A DNA stretch of 50,441 nt from Pseudomonas sp. 14P_8.1_Bac3 (GTDB lineage Bacteria; Pseudomonadota; Gammaproteobacteria; Pseudomonadales; Pseudomonadaceae), in assembly GCF_025466085.1 (NCBI RefSeq), contig NZ_JANLOD010000067.1, forward strand, positions 1-50,441, written 5' to 3'. The notes beneath the pieces are model-generated. The model saw only the letters and a list, made by a program, of their open reading frames with translations, had not been told where the DNA came from and did not search any database. The position numbers and the translations under genes are program-made. Positions 32,373 to 41,621 of this stretch are shown piece by piece (the stretch's first letter is position 1; every line of letters starts with the position of its first letter).

Positions 32373-35300
32373 TCAGGCATCCACCATCGCCATCGCCTCC
32401 TCGACATCCACTGCCACCAGACGCGAGCAACCCGGTTCGTGCATCGTCACCCCCATCAATTGATCGGCCATCTCCATGGCGATCTTGTTGTGGGTGATAT
32501 AGATGAACTGCACCGTCTGCGACATCTCTTTTACCAATCGTGCGTAACGTCCAACGTTAGCGTCATCCAGTGGCGCGTCAACTTCATCGAGCATGCAGAA
32601 CGGCGCCGGATTCAACTTGAAGATCGCAAAAACCAGGGCCAGAGCGGTCAGGGCTTTTTCGCCACCGGAGAGCAAATGGATGGTGCTGTTCTTCTTTCCG
32701 GGCGGCTGCGCCATGATCGTCACCCCTGTATCGAGTAGATCTTCGCCCGTCAGTTCCAAATAGGCGCGGCCTCCACCGAAAACTTTTGGGAAAAGTGCCT
32801 GTAAACCGCCATTGATCTGATCAAAGGTATCTTTGAAACGGTTGCGGGTTTCCTTGTCGATCTTGCGAATTACGTTTTCGAGGGTGTCCAGCGCTTCCAC
32901 CAGGTCGTCGTTCTGCGCATCCAGATAACGTTTACGCTCGGATTGTTGCTGGTATTCGTCGATGGCCGCGAGGTTGATCGCGCCGAGGCGCTGGATGCGC
33001 GCGGCAATGCGTTCCAGTTCTTCCTCGGCGTCCTTCTCGCTAACCTCCGCCACCAGGGTGGCGAGCACGCCGTGCAGGTCGTAACCGTCTTCGAGCAACT
33101 GATCTTCAAGAGCCTTGCGGCGCACGGTCAGGGCTTGCCATTCCATGCGCTGGGTTTCCATCTGGCCACGAATCAGCTGCGACTGCTGCTCGGCCTGGGT
33201 ACGGCGCTTCTCGGCGTCACGCAGTTCACGGTCGGCGTCTTCGAGGGCGATCTGCGCGGTCTTGAGTTCTTCGTCGACGGTCATGCGCTTGTCGAGCAAC
33301 TCTTCGAGTTTCATCCGCAACTCTTCCAGCGGCGCCTCGCCCTCCTCCAGATTGAGGCTCAGCTGTTCGCGCTTTTCGGTCAGGCGCTCGGACTGCATTT
33401 CCAGGCGTTCAAGGGCCTGGCGCGTCGAGTCGTGTTGCGCCTTGAGCGAGCCCAGGCGCACCGCCAGTTGATGCGCGTGATCCTTGTGTTGCCGCGCTTC
33501 CTGACGCACCCGGTCAAGGCGCTCGCGCAGGCTGTCGCGCTGGGCCAGCAGCAACTCGCGCTGCTCGGTATCCAGCGCCATGGCATCCAGCGCGTCCTGC
33601 AATTGCAGGCGCGCTTCGCCGATGTTTTCGTGCTCCAGCGCGCGCTGCTCGGCCAGCTCGGTGAGTTCTTCATCGAGCCGCGCACGGCGCAACATCAACT
33701 GCTCGACCTTGGCCTTGCCCGCGGACAATTGAGCTTTCAATTCACCTTGCTGACGGGCTTCGTCCTGCAGCAAACGGCGCAGATGTTCGCGGCCGTTCTC
33801 CTGCTGACGCTGCTGTGCCCGCAGGTTTTGCAACTGGGTTTCCAGGGTTTCGACCGTGGCCTCACGCTCTTCACGTTCGATGGTCAGTTGCTGGATTTCC
33901 TGACCGCGCGCCAGCACGCCACTTTCCGCCTCGCTGGCCCGGCGCACTCGCAAAAAGTGTCGACCGACCCAATAGCCGTCGCGGCTGATCAGGCTCTGGC
34001 CGGCACTCAACTGACTGCGCAGGGCCAACGCCTGTTCGAGGCTTTCGACCGGTTTGACTTGCCCAAGCCATGGCGACAAATCGATCTGCGCCTCGACCTT
34101 GTCGAGCAAGCTGCCCGGCACGCGCACGCCGTCGCTGGCGGGGCTGAGTAAACGCAAATCACCCTGGGCAAAACCGGCCAGATCGAAATCACCAAAGTCA
34201 TCCACCAGCACCGCTTGCAGGTCAGCGCCGAGCACGGTCTCCACCGCCAGCTCCCAACCGGCTTCAACTTTCAGGCCTTCGGCGAGTCGCGGGCGATCCG
34301 CCAGGTGCTGCTCGCGCAGCCATTGCGCGGTGCCGGTGCCCGGATCCAGGGCGGCTTGCTGCAAGGCTTCAAGGGAAGCGAGCCGGCCGTTGAGGCGCTG
34401 CAGATCACCCTGGGCCTGTTGCTGTGCCGACAGCGCTTGCTGCAATTCCTGACGTAATTGTTCAAGGCGTTCGACCTGCGCTTCCTCGCTGGCCTGCAAG
34501 TCTTCCAGCGTCGCCTCACTCGCCGCGAGTTGCTCGCTGAGTTCCATGATCGCAGCGTCCTCCGGGTCCGCCGAGAGCAACGCGCGCTCTTCGCCGAGGC
34601 GCTTCTGCCGCTCGGCCAGGCGCTCCATGCTGGTTTCCAGCTGCTGGATGCGCGACTGCTGAACCTCGGATTGCCGACGCGGTTCGGCGGCGGTCAGGTT
34701 GAACGTGTCCCACTGCTCCTGCCAGCCGTGCATGGTGGTTTCGGATTCCTCCAGGGCGGCGGCGGCTTCTTCGGCGGCGGCGCTGGTGACTTCCTGCTCC
34801 GGGGTGAGCATGGCCAGCTCTTCGCCGAGGGTCAGCAGCAACGTGCGGTCGTGGCCCAGGTGCGACTCGGTTTCCAGGCGCGCGCGCTCGGCTTCCTTCA
34901 GATCGTCCTGCAACTGACGCAAACGCTGCTGGCCGTGCTGGATGCTCTGCTCGACCCGGGCGATGTCGCCGCCGACCGAATAGAAACGCCCCTGCACCAG
35001 ATTGAAGCGTTCGGACAGGTCATGGTGCCCGTCGCGAAAGCGTTCGATAGCCGCGTCGGCATTGCGCTGCTCGGCCACCAACGCTTCGAACGTGACTTCC
35101 TGGGTGCCGATGATCGCTTCACGCTGCCCGACCTGTTCGTTCAGCGCCTGCCAGCGCAAGGCCGACAGTTGGGCCTTGAGCTGACGCTCCTCGCCCTTGT
35201 ATTCCTGGTACTTTTTGGCGGCCTCGGCCTGACGGTGCAGGCGTTCGAGCTGCCGCTCAAGCTCCTCGCGCAGGTCGGTCAGGCGCTCGAGGTTTTCGTG

Positions 35301-35861
35301 GGTGCGACGAATGCGGTTTTCAGTCTCGCGCCGGCGCTCCTTGTATTTGGAGATCCCCGCCGCTTCTTCAATGAAGTTACGCAGGTCTTCAGGCTTGGAC
35401 TCGATCAGCTTGGAGATCATCCCCTGCTCGATGATCGAGTAGCTGCGCGGTCCAAGGCCGGTGCCGAGGAAGATGTCGGTGATGTCGCGACGGCGGCATT
35501 TGGTGCCGTTGAGGTAGTAAGTGGTCTGGCTGTCGCGGGTCACTTTGCGGCGAATGGAGATTTCCGCGTAGGCGGCGTATTCGCCGAGCAGGGTGCCGTC
35601 GGAGTTGTCGAACACCAGCTCGATGCTCGCCTGGCTCACCGGTTTACGGCTGGTCGAGCCGTTGAAGATGACGTCGGTCATCGACTCGCCGCGCAGGTTC
35701 TTGGCCGAGCTCTCGCCCATTACCCAGCGCACGGCGTCGATGATGTTTGATTTGCCGCAACCATTGGGCCCGACCACCGCCGCCATGTTACTGGGGAAGT
35801 TCACCGTGGTCGGGTCGACGAAGGATTTGAACCCCGCCAGCTTGATGCACTTGAGCCGCAC
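32373..35861 (-). CDS. smc: chromosome partition protein Smc
   Basis: 1162-residue structural maintenance of chromosomes ATPase. The N-terminus has Walker A GPNGCGKSN; long coiled coils flank a hinge (about residues 510-660); the C-terminal head has the ABC signature LSGGEKAL and Walker B FCMLDEVDAPLDD. I place the start at a GTG (read as MRLKCIKLAGFKSF), since the upstream ATG (MRSGGCCLDG) overlaps the GntR gene and matches no Smc. The GTG lies two bases after the GntR stop, so translation may be coupled. Confidence 0.95.
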   Translation of the reverse strand: MRLKCIKLAGFKSFVDPTTVNFPSNMAAVVGPNGCGKSNIIDAVRWVMGESSAKNLRGESMTDVIFNGSTSRKPVSQASIELVFDNSDGTLLGEYAAYAEISIRRKVTRDSQTTYYLNGTKCRRRDITDIFLGTGLGPRSYSIIEQGMISKLIESKPEDLRNFIEEAAGISKYKERRRETENRIRRTHENLERLTDLREELERQLERLHRQAEAAKKYQEYKGEERQLKAQLSALRWQALNEQVGQREAIIGTQEVTFEALVAEQRNADAAIERFRDGHHDLSERFNLVQGRFYSVGGDIARVEQSIQHGQQRLRQLQDDLKEAERARLETESHLGHDRTLLLTLGEELAMLTPEQEVTSAAAEEAAAALEESETTMHGWQEQWDTFNLTAAEPRRQSEVQQSRIQQLETSMERLAERQKRLGEERALLSADPEDAAIMELSEQLAASEATLEDLQASEEAQVERLEQLRQELQQALSAQQQAQGDLQRLNGRLASLEALQQAALDPGTGTAQWLREQHLADRPRLAEGLKVEAGWELAVETVLGADLQAVLVDDFGDFDLAGFAQGDLRLLSPASDGVRVPGSLLDKVEAQIDLSPWLGQVKPVESLEQALALRSQLSAGQSLISRDGYWVGRHFLRVRRASEAESGVLARGQEIQQLTIEREEREATVETLETQLQNLRAQQRQQENGREHLRRLLQDEARQQGELKAQLSAGKAKVEQLMLRRARLDEELTELAEQRALEHENIGEARLQLQDALDAMALDTEQRELLLAQRDSLRERLDRVRQEARQHKDHAHQLAVRLGSLKAQHDSTRQALERLEMQSERLTEKREQLSLNLEEGEAPLEELRMKLEELLDKRMTVDEELKTAQIALEDADRELRDAEKRRTQAEQQSQLIRGQMETQRMEWQALTVRRKALEDQLLEDGYDLHGVLATLVAEVSEKDAEEELERIAARIQRLGAINLAAIDEYQQQSERKRYLDAQNDDLVEALDTLENVIRKIDKETRNRFKDTFDQINGGLQALFPKVFGGGRAYLELTGEDLLDTGVTIMAQPPGKKNSTIHLLSGGEKALTALALVFAIFKLNPAPFCMLDEVDAPLDDANVGRYARLVKEMSQTVQFIYITHNKIAMEMADQLMGVTMHEPGCSRLVAVDVEEAMAMVDA

Positions 35862-35863
35862 GC

Positions 35864-36523
35864 TTAAGCGTCCGTCAAGGCAGCAACCACCAGATCGCAA
35901 CTGCGCTGGGCGTACGCCGTCAGCACTTCGCGGATCTGCGGGAAATCACGGGCCAGCACCGCCGCGAGCAAGCGCTCGAACAGTTCGAGGAACTCGCTCA
36001 TCGAGGCTTTGCGCTGGTCAAGGGCGAGGAAATACGCGCGGCTCATGGCCGGCTGCAGGTTCTCGACGGTTTCCTGCAAGTACGGGTTATTGGCGAATGG
36101 ATAGGCGGCGCGCATCACATTGAAACTGTCATCGACGAAGGCGCGGATGTCCTGGCGCTCGTAGCTGGCGGTGAGGCGCTGCTGGATCTGCACGAACGGC
36201 GCCATGTCGGCCTGGACTTTCCAGCCGCTGGCCACTGCGTTGCCAAGCAGGATGTACAGCTCGCTCATCAGCGTGCACAGGCTCTGCACCTTGTGCGCGG
36301 TGAGCTCGGTAACGTGCGCGCCGCGACGCGGCAGGATCGCGATCAGGTGACGCCGCTCGAGGATCAGCAAGGCTTCGCGGACCGAGCCGCGGCTGACATT
36401 GAGGGCCAGCGTGACCTTCTGTTCCTGGATCCGCTCCCCGGGCTTCATTTCGCCACGAATGATGCGTTCGGCGAGGTGGTGAGCAATTTGCTCGGCGAGG
36501 CTGTCCGGCGCCTTGAACGTCAT
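35864..36523 (-). CDS. GntR-family regulator (FCD domain) upstream of smc
   Basis: 219-residue regulator: N-terminal winged helix (LAEQIAHHLAERIIRGEMKPGERIQEQKV, NVSRGSVREALLILERRHLI) and a C-terminal helical FCD effector domain. The start is the ATG giving MTFKAPDSL, preceded by GAAGGGA; a longer frame to 36655 has no ribosome site. It is divergent from xdhABC-guaD, so it may regulate purine catabolism through the palindromes at 36697-36733. Its stop is 2 bp from the smc start. Confidence 0.9.
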   Translation of the reverse strand: MTFKAPDSLAEQIAHHLAERIIRGEMKPGERIQEQKVTLALNVSRGSVREALLILERRHLIAILPRRGAHVTELTAHKVQSLCTLMSELYILLGNAVASGWKVQADMAPFVQIQQRLTASYERQDIRAFVDDSFNVMRAAYPFANNPYLQETVENLQPAMSRAYFLALDQRKASMSEFLELFERLLAAVLARDFPQIREVLTAYAQRSCDLVVAALTDA

Positions 36524-36696
36524 GGTTGTCCCTTCAAACTCTTCGATCTGCACAAGCGGCGCAGTGTAGCGCAGATGAAGGGTCATGGCGGAGTGCCCAC
36601 TCGGCGGTTTTTGGCACGAATCCCGCAAAAAAGCAGGGTATCCCGCGAGGGTCAATAATGAAGGAACCGGTTGCTGATCGACAAAATGCTATTTCC

Positions 36697-36733
36697 TGAC
36701 CTTTAAGTCAGAAAATCATTGACCCAAAAGTCA
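36697..36733. promoter_or_regulatory. tandem palindromes in xdhA-GntR intergenic region
   Basis: Two copies of TGAC-N6-GTCA, TGACCTTTAAGTCA (36697-36710) and TGACCCAAAAGTCA (36720-36733), have centres 23 bp apart, about two helical turns. They look like a dimer-pair operator. The second contains the probable -35 TTGACC (36719-36724) of xdhA. Confidence 0.65.
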
Positions 36734-36746
36734 GACCTGATAAATT
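36719..36746 (+). promoter_or_regulatory. probable xdhA promoter
   Basis: TTGACC (36719-36724), a 16-bp spacer and TAAATT (36741-36746), 45 bp before the xdhA GTG. The -35 lies in the second palindrome, so binding there would compete with RNA polymerase. Confidence 0.5.
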
Positions 36747-36791
36747 CGGTCCACGTCGGTTAACAACAATAATGAGTCTGCGAGGCCTTCC

Positions 36792-38246
36792 GTGATCCAG
36801 TTTTTACTAAACCAGGAACTCCGTAGCGAGCACGCCCTGGACCCGAACCTGACCGTGCTCAATTACTTGCGCGACCACGTGGGCAAACCCGGCACCAAAG
36901 AAGGCTGCGCCAGCGGTGACTGCGGCGCGTGCACGGTGGTGGTCGGCGAGTTGCAAACGGATGACACCGGCCGCGAACATATTCGCTATCGCAGCCTCAA
37001 CTCGTGCCTGACGTTCGTTTCGTCGCTGCACGGCAAGCAATTGATCAGCGTCGAAGACCTCAAGCACCAGGGCGAACTGCACAGCGTGCAAAAAGCCATG
37101 GTCGAGTGCCACGGCTCGCAGTGTGGGTTCTGCACGCCGGGCTTCGTCATGTCGCTGTTCGCCCTGCAGAAGAACAGCGATCAGCCGGATTCGCACAAGG
37201 CCCATGAAGCGCTGGCCGGCAACCTCTGCCGTTGCACCGGCTATCGACCGATCCTCGCCGCCGCCGAACAGTCCTGCTGCGGCCAGCAACCGGATCAGTT
37301 CGACGCCCGCGAAACCGAGACCATTGCCCGTCTGAAAGCCATCGCGCCGACCGATATCGGCGAACTCAACAGCGGCGACAAACGCTGCCTGGTGCCGCTG
37401 ACCGTGGCCGATCTGGCCGACCTGTATGACGCTTATCCACAAGCACGCCTGCTCGCTGGCGGCACCGACCTGGCGCTGGAAGTCACCCAATTCCACCGCA
37501 CGTTGCCGGTGATGATTTACGTGGGCAACGTCGCTGAGATGAAGCGCATCGAACGCTTTGACGATCGCCTGGAAATCGGCGCCGCCACGGCCCTCTCCGA
37601 CTGCTACGAAGCCTTGAAAGCCGAATACCCGGATTTCGGCGAATTACTCCAACGCTTCGCCTCGTTGCAGATCCGCAACCAGGGCACCCTCGGCGGCAAC
37701 ATCGGCAACGCCTCGCCGATCGGTGACTCGCCACCGCTGCTGATCGCCCTCGGCGCGCAGATCGTCCTGTGCAAGGGCGAGACCCGCCGGACCATGGCGC
37801 TGGAGGATTACTTCATCGATTACCGGGTCACCGCACGTCAGGAAAGCGAGTTCATCGAGAAGATCATCGTGCCCCGTGCCAGTGCCGAACAACTGTTCCG
37901 CGCCTACAAGGTGTCCAAGCGGCTGGACGATGACATCTCCGCAGTGTGCGCGGCCTTCAACCTGCGCATCGACAACGGCGTGATCGCCGATGCCCGCGTA
38001 GCCTTCGGCGGCATGGCGGCCATTCCAAAACGCGCCAAGCGCTGCGAAACCGCGTTGCTCGGCGCACCGTTCAACCACACCACCGTCGAACGCGCCTGCG
38101 CCGCCCTGGCGGAAGATTTCACGCCGCTCTCGGACTTCCGCGCGAGCAAGGAATACCGCCTGCTCAGCGCGCAGAACCTGCTGCGCAAATACTTCATCGA
38201 ACTGCAAACGCCGCACATCGAGACTCGGGTGACCGCTTATGTCTAA
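36792..38246 (+). CDS. xdhA: xanthine dehydrogenase small subunit (FeS and FAD domains)
   Basis: 484-residue subunit of the molybdenum hydroxylase that converts hypoxanthine to xanthine and urate. Two [2Fe-2S] sites: Cys39, Cys44, Cys47 and Cys72 (plant-type ferredoxin) and Cys111, Cys114, Cys146 and Cys148. An FAD-binding domain follows (about 190-480, LLAGGTDLALEVTQF and LGGNIGNASPIGDSPP). It starts at a GTG preceded by GAGG; no better ATG exists. It overlaps xdhB by 8 bp. The tandem palindromes lie upstream. Confidence 0.95.
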   Translation: MIQFLLNQELRSEHALDPNLTVLNYLRDHVGKPGTKEGCASGDCGACTVVVGELQTDDTGREHIRYRSLNSCLTFVSSLHGKQLISVEDLKHQGELHSVQKAMVECHGSQCGFCTPGFVMSLFALQKNSDQPDSHKAHEALAGNLCRCTGYRPILAAAEQSCCGQQPDQFDARETETIARLKAIAPTDIGELNSGDKRCLVPLTVADLADLYDAYPQARLLAGGTDLALEVTQFHRTLPVMIYVGNVAEMKRIERFDDRLEIGAATALSDCYEALKAEYPDFGELLQRFASLQIRNQGTLGGNIGNASPIGDSPPLLIALGAQIVLCKGETRRTMALEDYFIDYRVTARQESEFIEKIIVPRASAEQLFRAYKVSKRLDDDISAVCAAFNLRIDNGVIADARVAFGGMAAIPKRAKRCETALLGAPFNHTTVERACAALAEDFTPLSDFRASKEYRLLSAQNLLRKYFIELQTPHIETRVTAYV

Positions 38247-40638
38247 CCATCACGCCGTAGAGAAGACCCAGGCCGAACTGGCTGAACTGTTCGCCAAGGA
38301 CCTGACCACCGGTGTCGGCCGCAGCGTCAAGCACGACAGCGCCGCCAAACATGTGTCCGGTGAAGCGCAGTACATCGACGACCGCCTGGAATTCCCCAAC
38401 CAACTGCACGTGTACGCACGCCTGTCGGACCGCGCCCACGCGAAGATCATCAGCATCGACACCTCGCCGTGCTATGCCTTTGAAGGCGTGCGCATCGCCA
38501 TTACCCACGAAGATGTGCCGGGGCTGAAAGACATCGGGCCACTGTTGCCGGGTGACCCGCTGCTGGCCATCGACACCGTGGAATTCGTTGGCCAACCGGT
38601 GATTGCCGTCGCGGCGAAAGACCTGGAAACCGCGCGCAAAGCCGCCATGGCCGCGATCATCGAATACGAGGACCTCGAACCGGTGCTGGACGTGGTCGAA
38701 GCGTTGCGCAAACGCCACTTCGTGCTCGACAGCCACACCCATCAGCGCGGCGATTCGGCCGGTGCCCTGGCGACTGCTGAGCATCGCATCCAGGGCACCC
38801 TGCACATCGGCGGCCAGGAACACTTCTACCTGGAAACCCAGATCTCTTCGGTGATGCCAACGGAAGACGGCGGCATGATCGTCTACTGCTCGACGCAGAA
38901 CCCGACCGAAGTGCAGAAGCTGGTCGCCGAAGTGCTCGACGTGTCGATGAACAAGATCGTTGTCGACATGCGCCGCATGGGCGGCGGTTTCGGCGGCAAG
39001 GAAACCCAGGCCGCGAGCCCGGCGTGCCTGTGCGCCGTGGTCGCGCACCTCACCGGCCAGCCGACCAAGATGCGCCTGCCACGGGTCGAAGACATGCTGA
39101 TGACCGGCAAGCGCCACCCGTTCTACGTCGAGTACGACGTCGGTTTCGACAGCAGCGGTCGGCTGCACGGCATCGCCCTGGAACTGGCCGGTAACTGCGG
39201 TTGTTCGCCGGACCTCTCGGCGTCGATCGTCGACCGGGCGATGTTCCACGCTGACAACTCGTACTACCTGGGCGATGCGACCATCAACGGCCACCGCTGC
39301 AAGACCAACACCGCGTCGAACACCGCTTACCGGGGCTTCGGCGGTCCGCAAGGGATGGTCGCCATCGAAGAAGTGATGGACGCGATTGCCCGCCACCTGG
39401 CCCTTGATCCGCTGGCGGTGCGCAAAGCCAACTACTACGGCAAGACCGAGCGCAACGTTACCCATTACTACCAGACCGTCGAGCACAACATGCTCGAGGA
39501 AATGACCGCCGAACTGGAAGAAAGCAGCCAGTACGCCGAGCGCCGCGAAGCGATCCGCCGCTACAACGCCAACAGTCCGATCCTGAAAAAAGGCCTGGCG
39601 CTGACCCCGGTGAAATTCGGCATTTCCTTCACCGCCAGTTTCCTCAACCAGGCCGGTGCGCTGGTCCACGTCTACACCGACGGCAGCATCCACCTGAACC
39701 ACGGCGGCACCGAGATGGGCCAGGGGTTGAACACCAAGGTCGCGCAGGTTGTGGCCGAAGTGTTCCAGGTGGAAATGGACCGCGTGCAGATCACTGCGAC
39801 CAACACCGACAAGGTGCCGAATACCTCGCCGACCGCCGCCTCCAGCGGCGCCGACCTCAACGGCAAGGCTGCACAGAATGCGGCGGAAATCATCAAGCAG
39901 CGCCTGGTGGAATTTGCCGCGCGGCACTACAAGGTCAGCGAAGAAGACGTGGAGTTCCACAACGGCCATGTCCGCGTGCGCGATCACATCCTGACGTTCG
40001 AAGCGCTGATCCAGCAGGCGTATTTCGCCCAGGTGTCGCTGTCGAGCACCGGCTTCTACAAGACCCCGAAAATCTACTACGACCGCAGCCAGGCACGTGG
40101 GCGGCCGTTCTATTATTTCGCCTTCGGCGCAGCGTGTTGCGAAGTGCTGGTCGACACCCTGACCGGCGAATACAAGATGCTCCGTACCGACATCCTCCAC
40201 GACGTCGGCGCCTCGCTGAACCCGGCCATCGACATCGGCCAGGTCGAGGGCGGTTTCATCCAGGGCATGGGCTGGCTGACCATGGAAGAACTGGTCTGGA
40301 ATGCCAAAGGCAAACTGATGACCAACGGCCCGGCCAGCTACAAGATCCCGGCCGTGGCGGACATGCCGCTGGACCTGCGGGTGAAGCTGGTGGAGAACCG
40401 CAAGAACCCGGAAGACACGGTATTCCATTCCAAGGCCGTGGGTGAGCCGCCGTTCATGCTGGGCATCGCCTCGTGGTGTGCGATCAAGGACGCCGTGGCG
40501 AGTCTGGGTGACTACAGGCATCAACCGAAAATCGATGCACCGGCGACCCCGGAACGGGTGTTGTGGGGGTGTGAGCAGATGCGCCAGTTGAAGGTGGCGA
40601 AGGCTGTCGAGCCTGAGACCGAGTTGGCTCCGCTCTGA
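38239..40638 (+). CDS. xdhB: xanthine dehydrogenase large, molybdopterin-binding subunit
   Basis: 799-residue molybdopterin subunit (XdhB). It has GGGFGGKE, the family's NTAYRGFGGPQG, GGTEMGQGLNTK and SGADLNGKAAQNA, and the catalytic glutamate in GEPPFMLG. Full length. It overlaps xdhA and is followed, after a REP pair, by xdhC, which delivers the sulfurated cofactor. It oxidises hypoxanthine and xanthine in the cytosol using NAD. Confidence 0.96.
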   Translation: MSNHHAVEKTQAELAELFAKDLTTGVGRSVKHDSAAKHVSGEAQYIDDRLEFPNQLHVYARLSDRAHAKIISIDTSPCYAFEGVRIAITHEDVPGLKDIGPLLPGDPLLAIDTVEFVGQPVIAVAAKDLETARKAAMAAIIEYEDLEPVLDVVEALRKRHFVLDSHTHQRGDSAGALATAEHRIQGTLHIGGQEHFYLETQISSVMPTEDGGMIVYCSTQNPTEVQKLVAEVLDVSMNKIVVDMRRMGGGFGGKETQAASPACLCAVVAHLTGQPTKMRLPRVEDMLMTGKRHPFYVEYDVGFDSSGRLHGIALELAGNCGCSPDLSASIVDRAMFHADNSYYLGDATINGHRCKTNTASNTAYRGFGGPQGMVAIEEVMDAIARHLALDPLAVRKANYYGKTERNVTHYYQTVEHNMLEEMTAELEESSQYAERREAIRRYNANSPILKKGLALTPVKFGISFTASFLNQAGALVHVYTDGSIHLNHGGTEMGQGLNTKVAQVVAEVFQVEMDRVQITATNTDKVPNTSPTAASSGADLNGKAAQNAAEIIKQRLVEFAARHYKVSEEDVEFHNGHVRVRDHILTFEALIQQAYFAQVSLSSTGFYKTPKIYYDRSQARGRPFYYFAFGAACCEVLVDTLTGEYKMLRTDILHDVGASLNPAIDIGQVEGGFIQGMGWLTMEELVWNAKGKLMTNGPASYKIPAVADMPLDLRVKLVENRKNPEDTVFHSKAVGEPPFMLGIASWCAIKDAVASLGDYRHQPKIDAPATPERVLWGCEQMRQLKVAKAVEPETELAPL

Positions 40639-40652
40639 AACCGAGGCGCGGC

Positions 40653-40719
40653 CTTCGCGAGCAAGCCCGCTCCCACATTTGCAATGCAATCCCCTGTGGG
40701 AGCGGGCTTGCTCGCGAAG
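40653..40719. repeat. REP inverted pair between xdhB and xdhC
   Basis: Arms of 25 bp (40653-40677 and 40695-40719, core GAGCGGGCTTGCTCGCGA) are perfectly complementary with a 17-bp spacer. It may lower xdhC expression relative to xdhAB. Confidence 0.9.
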
Positions 40720-40755
40720 AGGCCCGAACAGACAAAAAAGATGTCGAGGTGAAAC

Positions 40756-41613
40756 ATGTACAACTGGATCGACGCCCTCGCCGACCTGCAATCCCAGGGT
40801 GAACCCTGCGTATTGGTCACCATCATCGAAGAGCTCGGCTCGACGCCGCGCAACGCCGGTTCGAAAATGGTCATCAGCGCCAGCCAGACCTTCGACACCA
40901 TCGGCGGCGGGCACCTGGAATACAAGGCCATGCAGATCGGCCGCGAGATGCTCGCCAGCGGCAAGCAGGACACCCATCTGGAGCGCTTCAGCCTCGGTGC
41001 CAGCCTCGGCCAATGCTGTGGCGGGGTGACCGTCCTGCTGTTCGAACCGATGGGCCAGGTCCAGGCGCAGATCGCCGTGTTCGGCGCCGGGCATGTCGGT
41101 CGCGCCCTGGTGCCATTGCTCGCCAGCCTGCCCTGCCGGGTGCGCTGGATCGACTCGCGGGAAGCGCAATTCCCCGAGCAGATCCCCCACGGTGTGCGCA
41201 AAATCGTCGCCGAGGAACCGGTGGATGAAATCGACAACCTGCCCGCCGGCAGTTACTGCATCGTCATGACCCACAACCACCAGCTCGACCTCGAACTCAC
41301 CGCCGCGATCCTCAAGCGCAATGACTTCACCTACTTCGGCCTGATCGGTTCGAAGACCAAACGAGTGAAATTCGAACACCGCCTGCGCGACCGCGGTTTC
41401 GACAGCAGCGTGCTGCAACGCATGCGCTGCCCGATGGGCCTTGGCGACGTCAAAGGCAAGTTGCCTGTGGAAATCGCCATTTCCATCGCTGGCGAAATCA
41501 TCGCCACCTATAACGCCAATTTCGGTCAGCAAACCTCCAGCGCCGAACCGATTGCCAAACTGCTGCCGGCGTCGCGCCGCAGTCAGGCCACCCCTTTGAA
41601 AGCCTCACACTGA
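40756..41613 (+). CDS. xdhC: xanthine dehydrogenase accessory protein XdhC
   Basis: 285-residue XdhC/CoxI-family protein that binds molybdopterin, promotes its sulfuration and inserts it into XdhB. Conserved N-terminal segment EELGSTPRNAGSKMV with GGGHLEYKAM and a cysteine pair in GQCCGG; the C-terminal half has a Rossmann motif (VFGAGHVGRALVPLL). Ribosome site GAGGTGAAAC. It lies 8 bp upstream of guaD and is co-transcribed with it. Confidence 0.95.
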   Translation: MYNWIDALADLQSQGEPCVLVTIIEELGSTPRNAGSKMVISASQTFDTIGGGHLEYKAMQIGREMLASGKQDTHLERFSLGASLGQCCGGVTVLLFEPMGQVQAQIAVFGAGHVGRALVPLLASLPCRVRWIDSREAQFPEQIPHGVRKIVAEEPVDEIDNLPAGSYCIVMTHNHQLDLELTAAILKRNDFTYFGLIGSKTKRVKFEHRLRDRGFDSSVLQRMRCPMGLGDVKGKLPVEIAISIAGEIIATYNANFGQQTSSAEPIAKLLPASRRSQATPLKASH

Positions 41614-41621
41614 GAACGCTC

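Noticed and set aside
32812..32824. TTGATCTGATCAA, ANR-like palindrome inside smc
   Set aside because: The spacer is three instead of four bases and it lies deep in coding sequence with no promoter context.
34458..35750. Plus-strand frame of 430 codons opposite smc
   Set aside because: Mirror of coiled-coil repeats of smc; Leu/Gly/Val-rich without signal or motif.
38194..41532. Antisense reading frame of 1112 codons opposite xdhB and xdhC
   Set aside because: It runs exactly opposite well-supported genes, has the His/Gly/Val/Arg-rich composition of a GC-skew shadow frame and no family motif.
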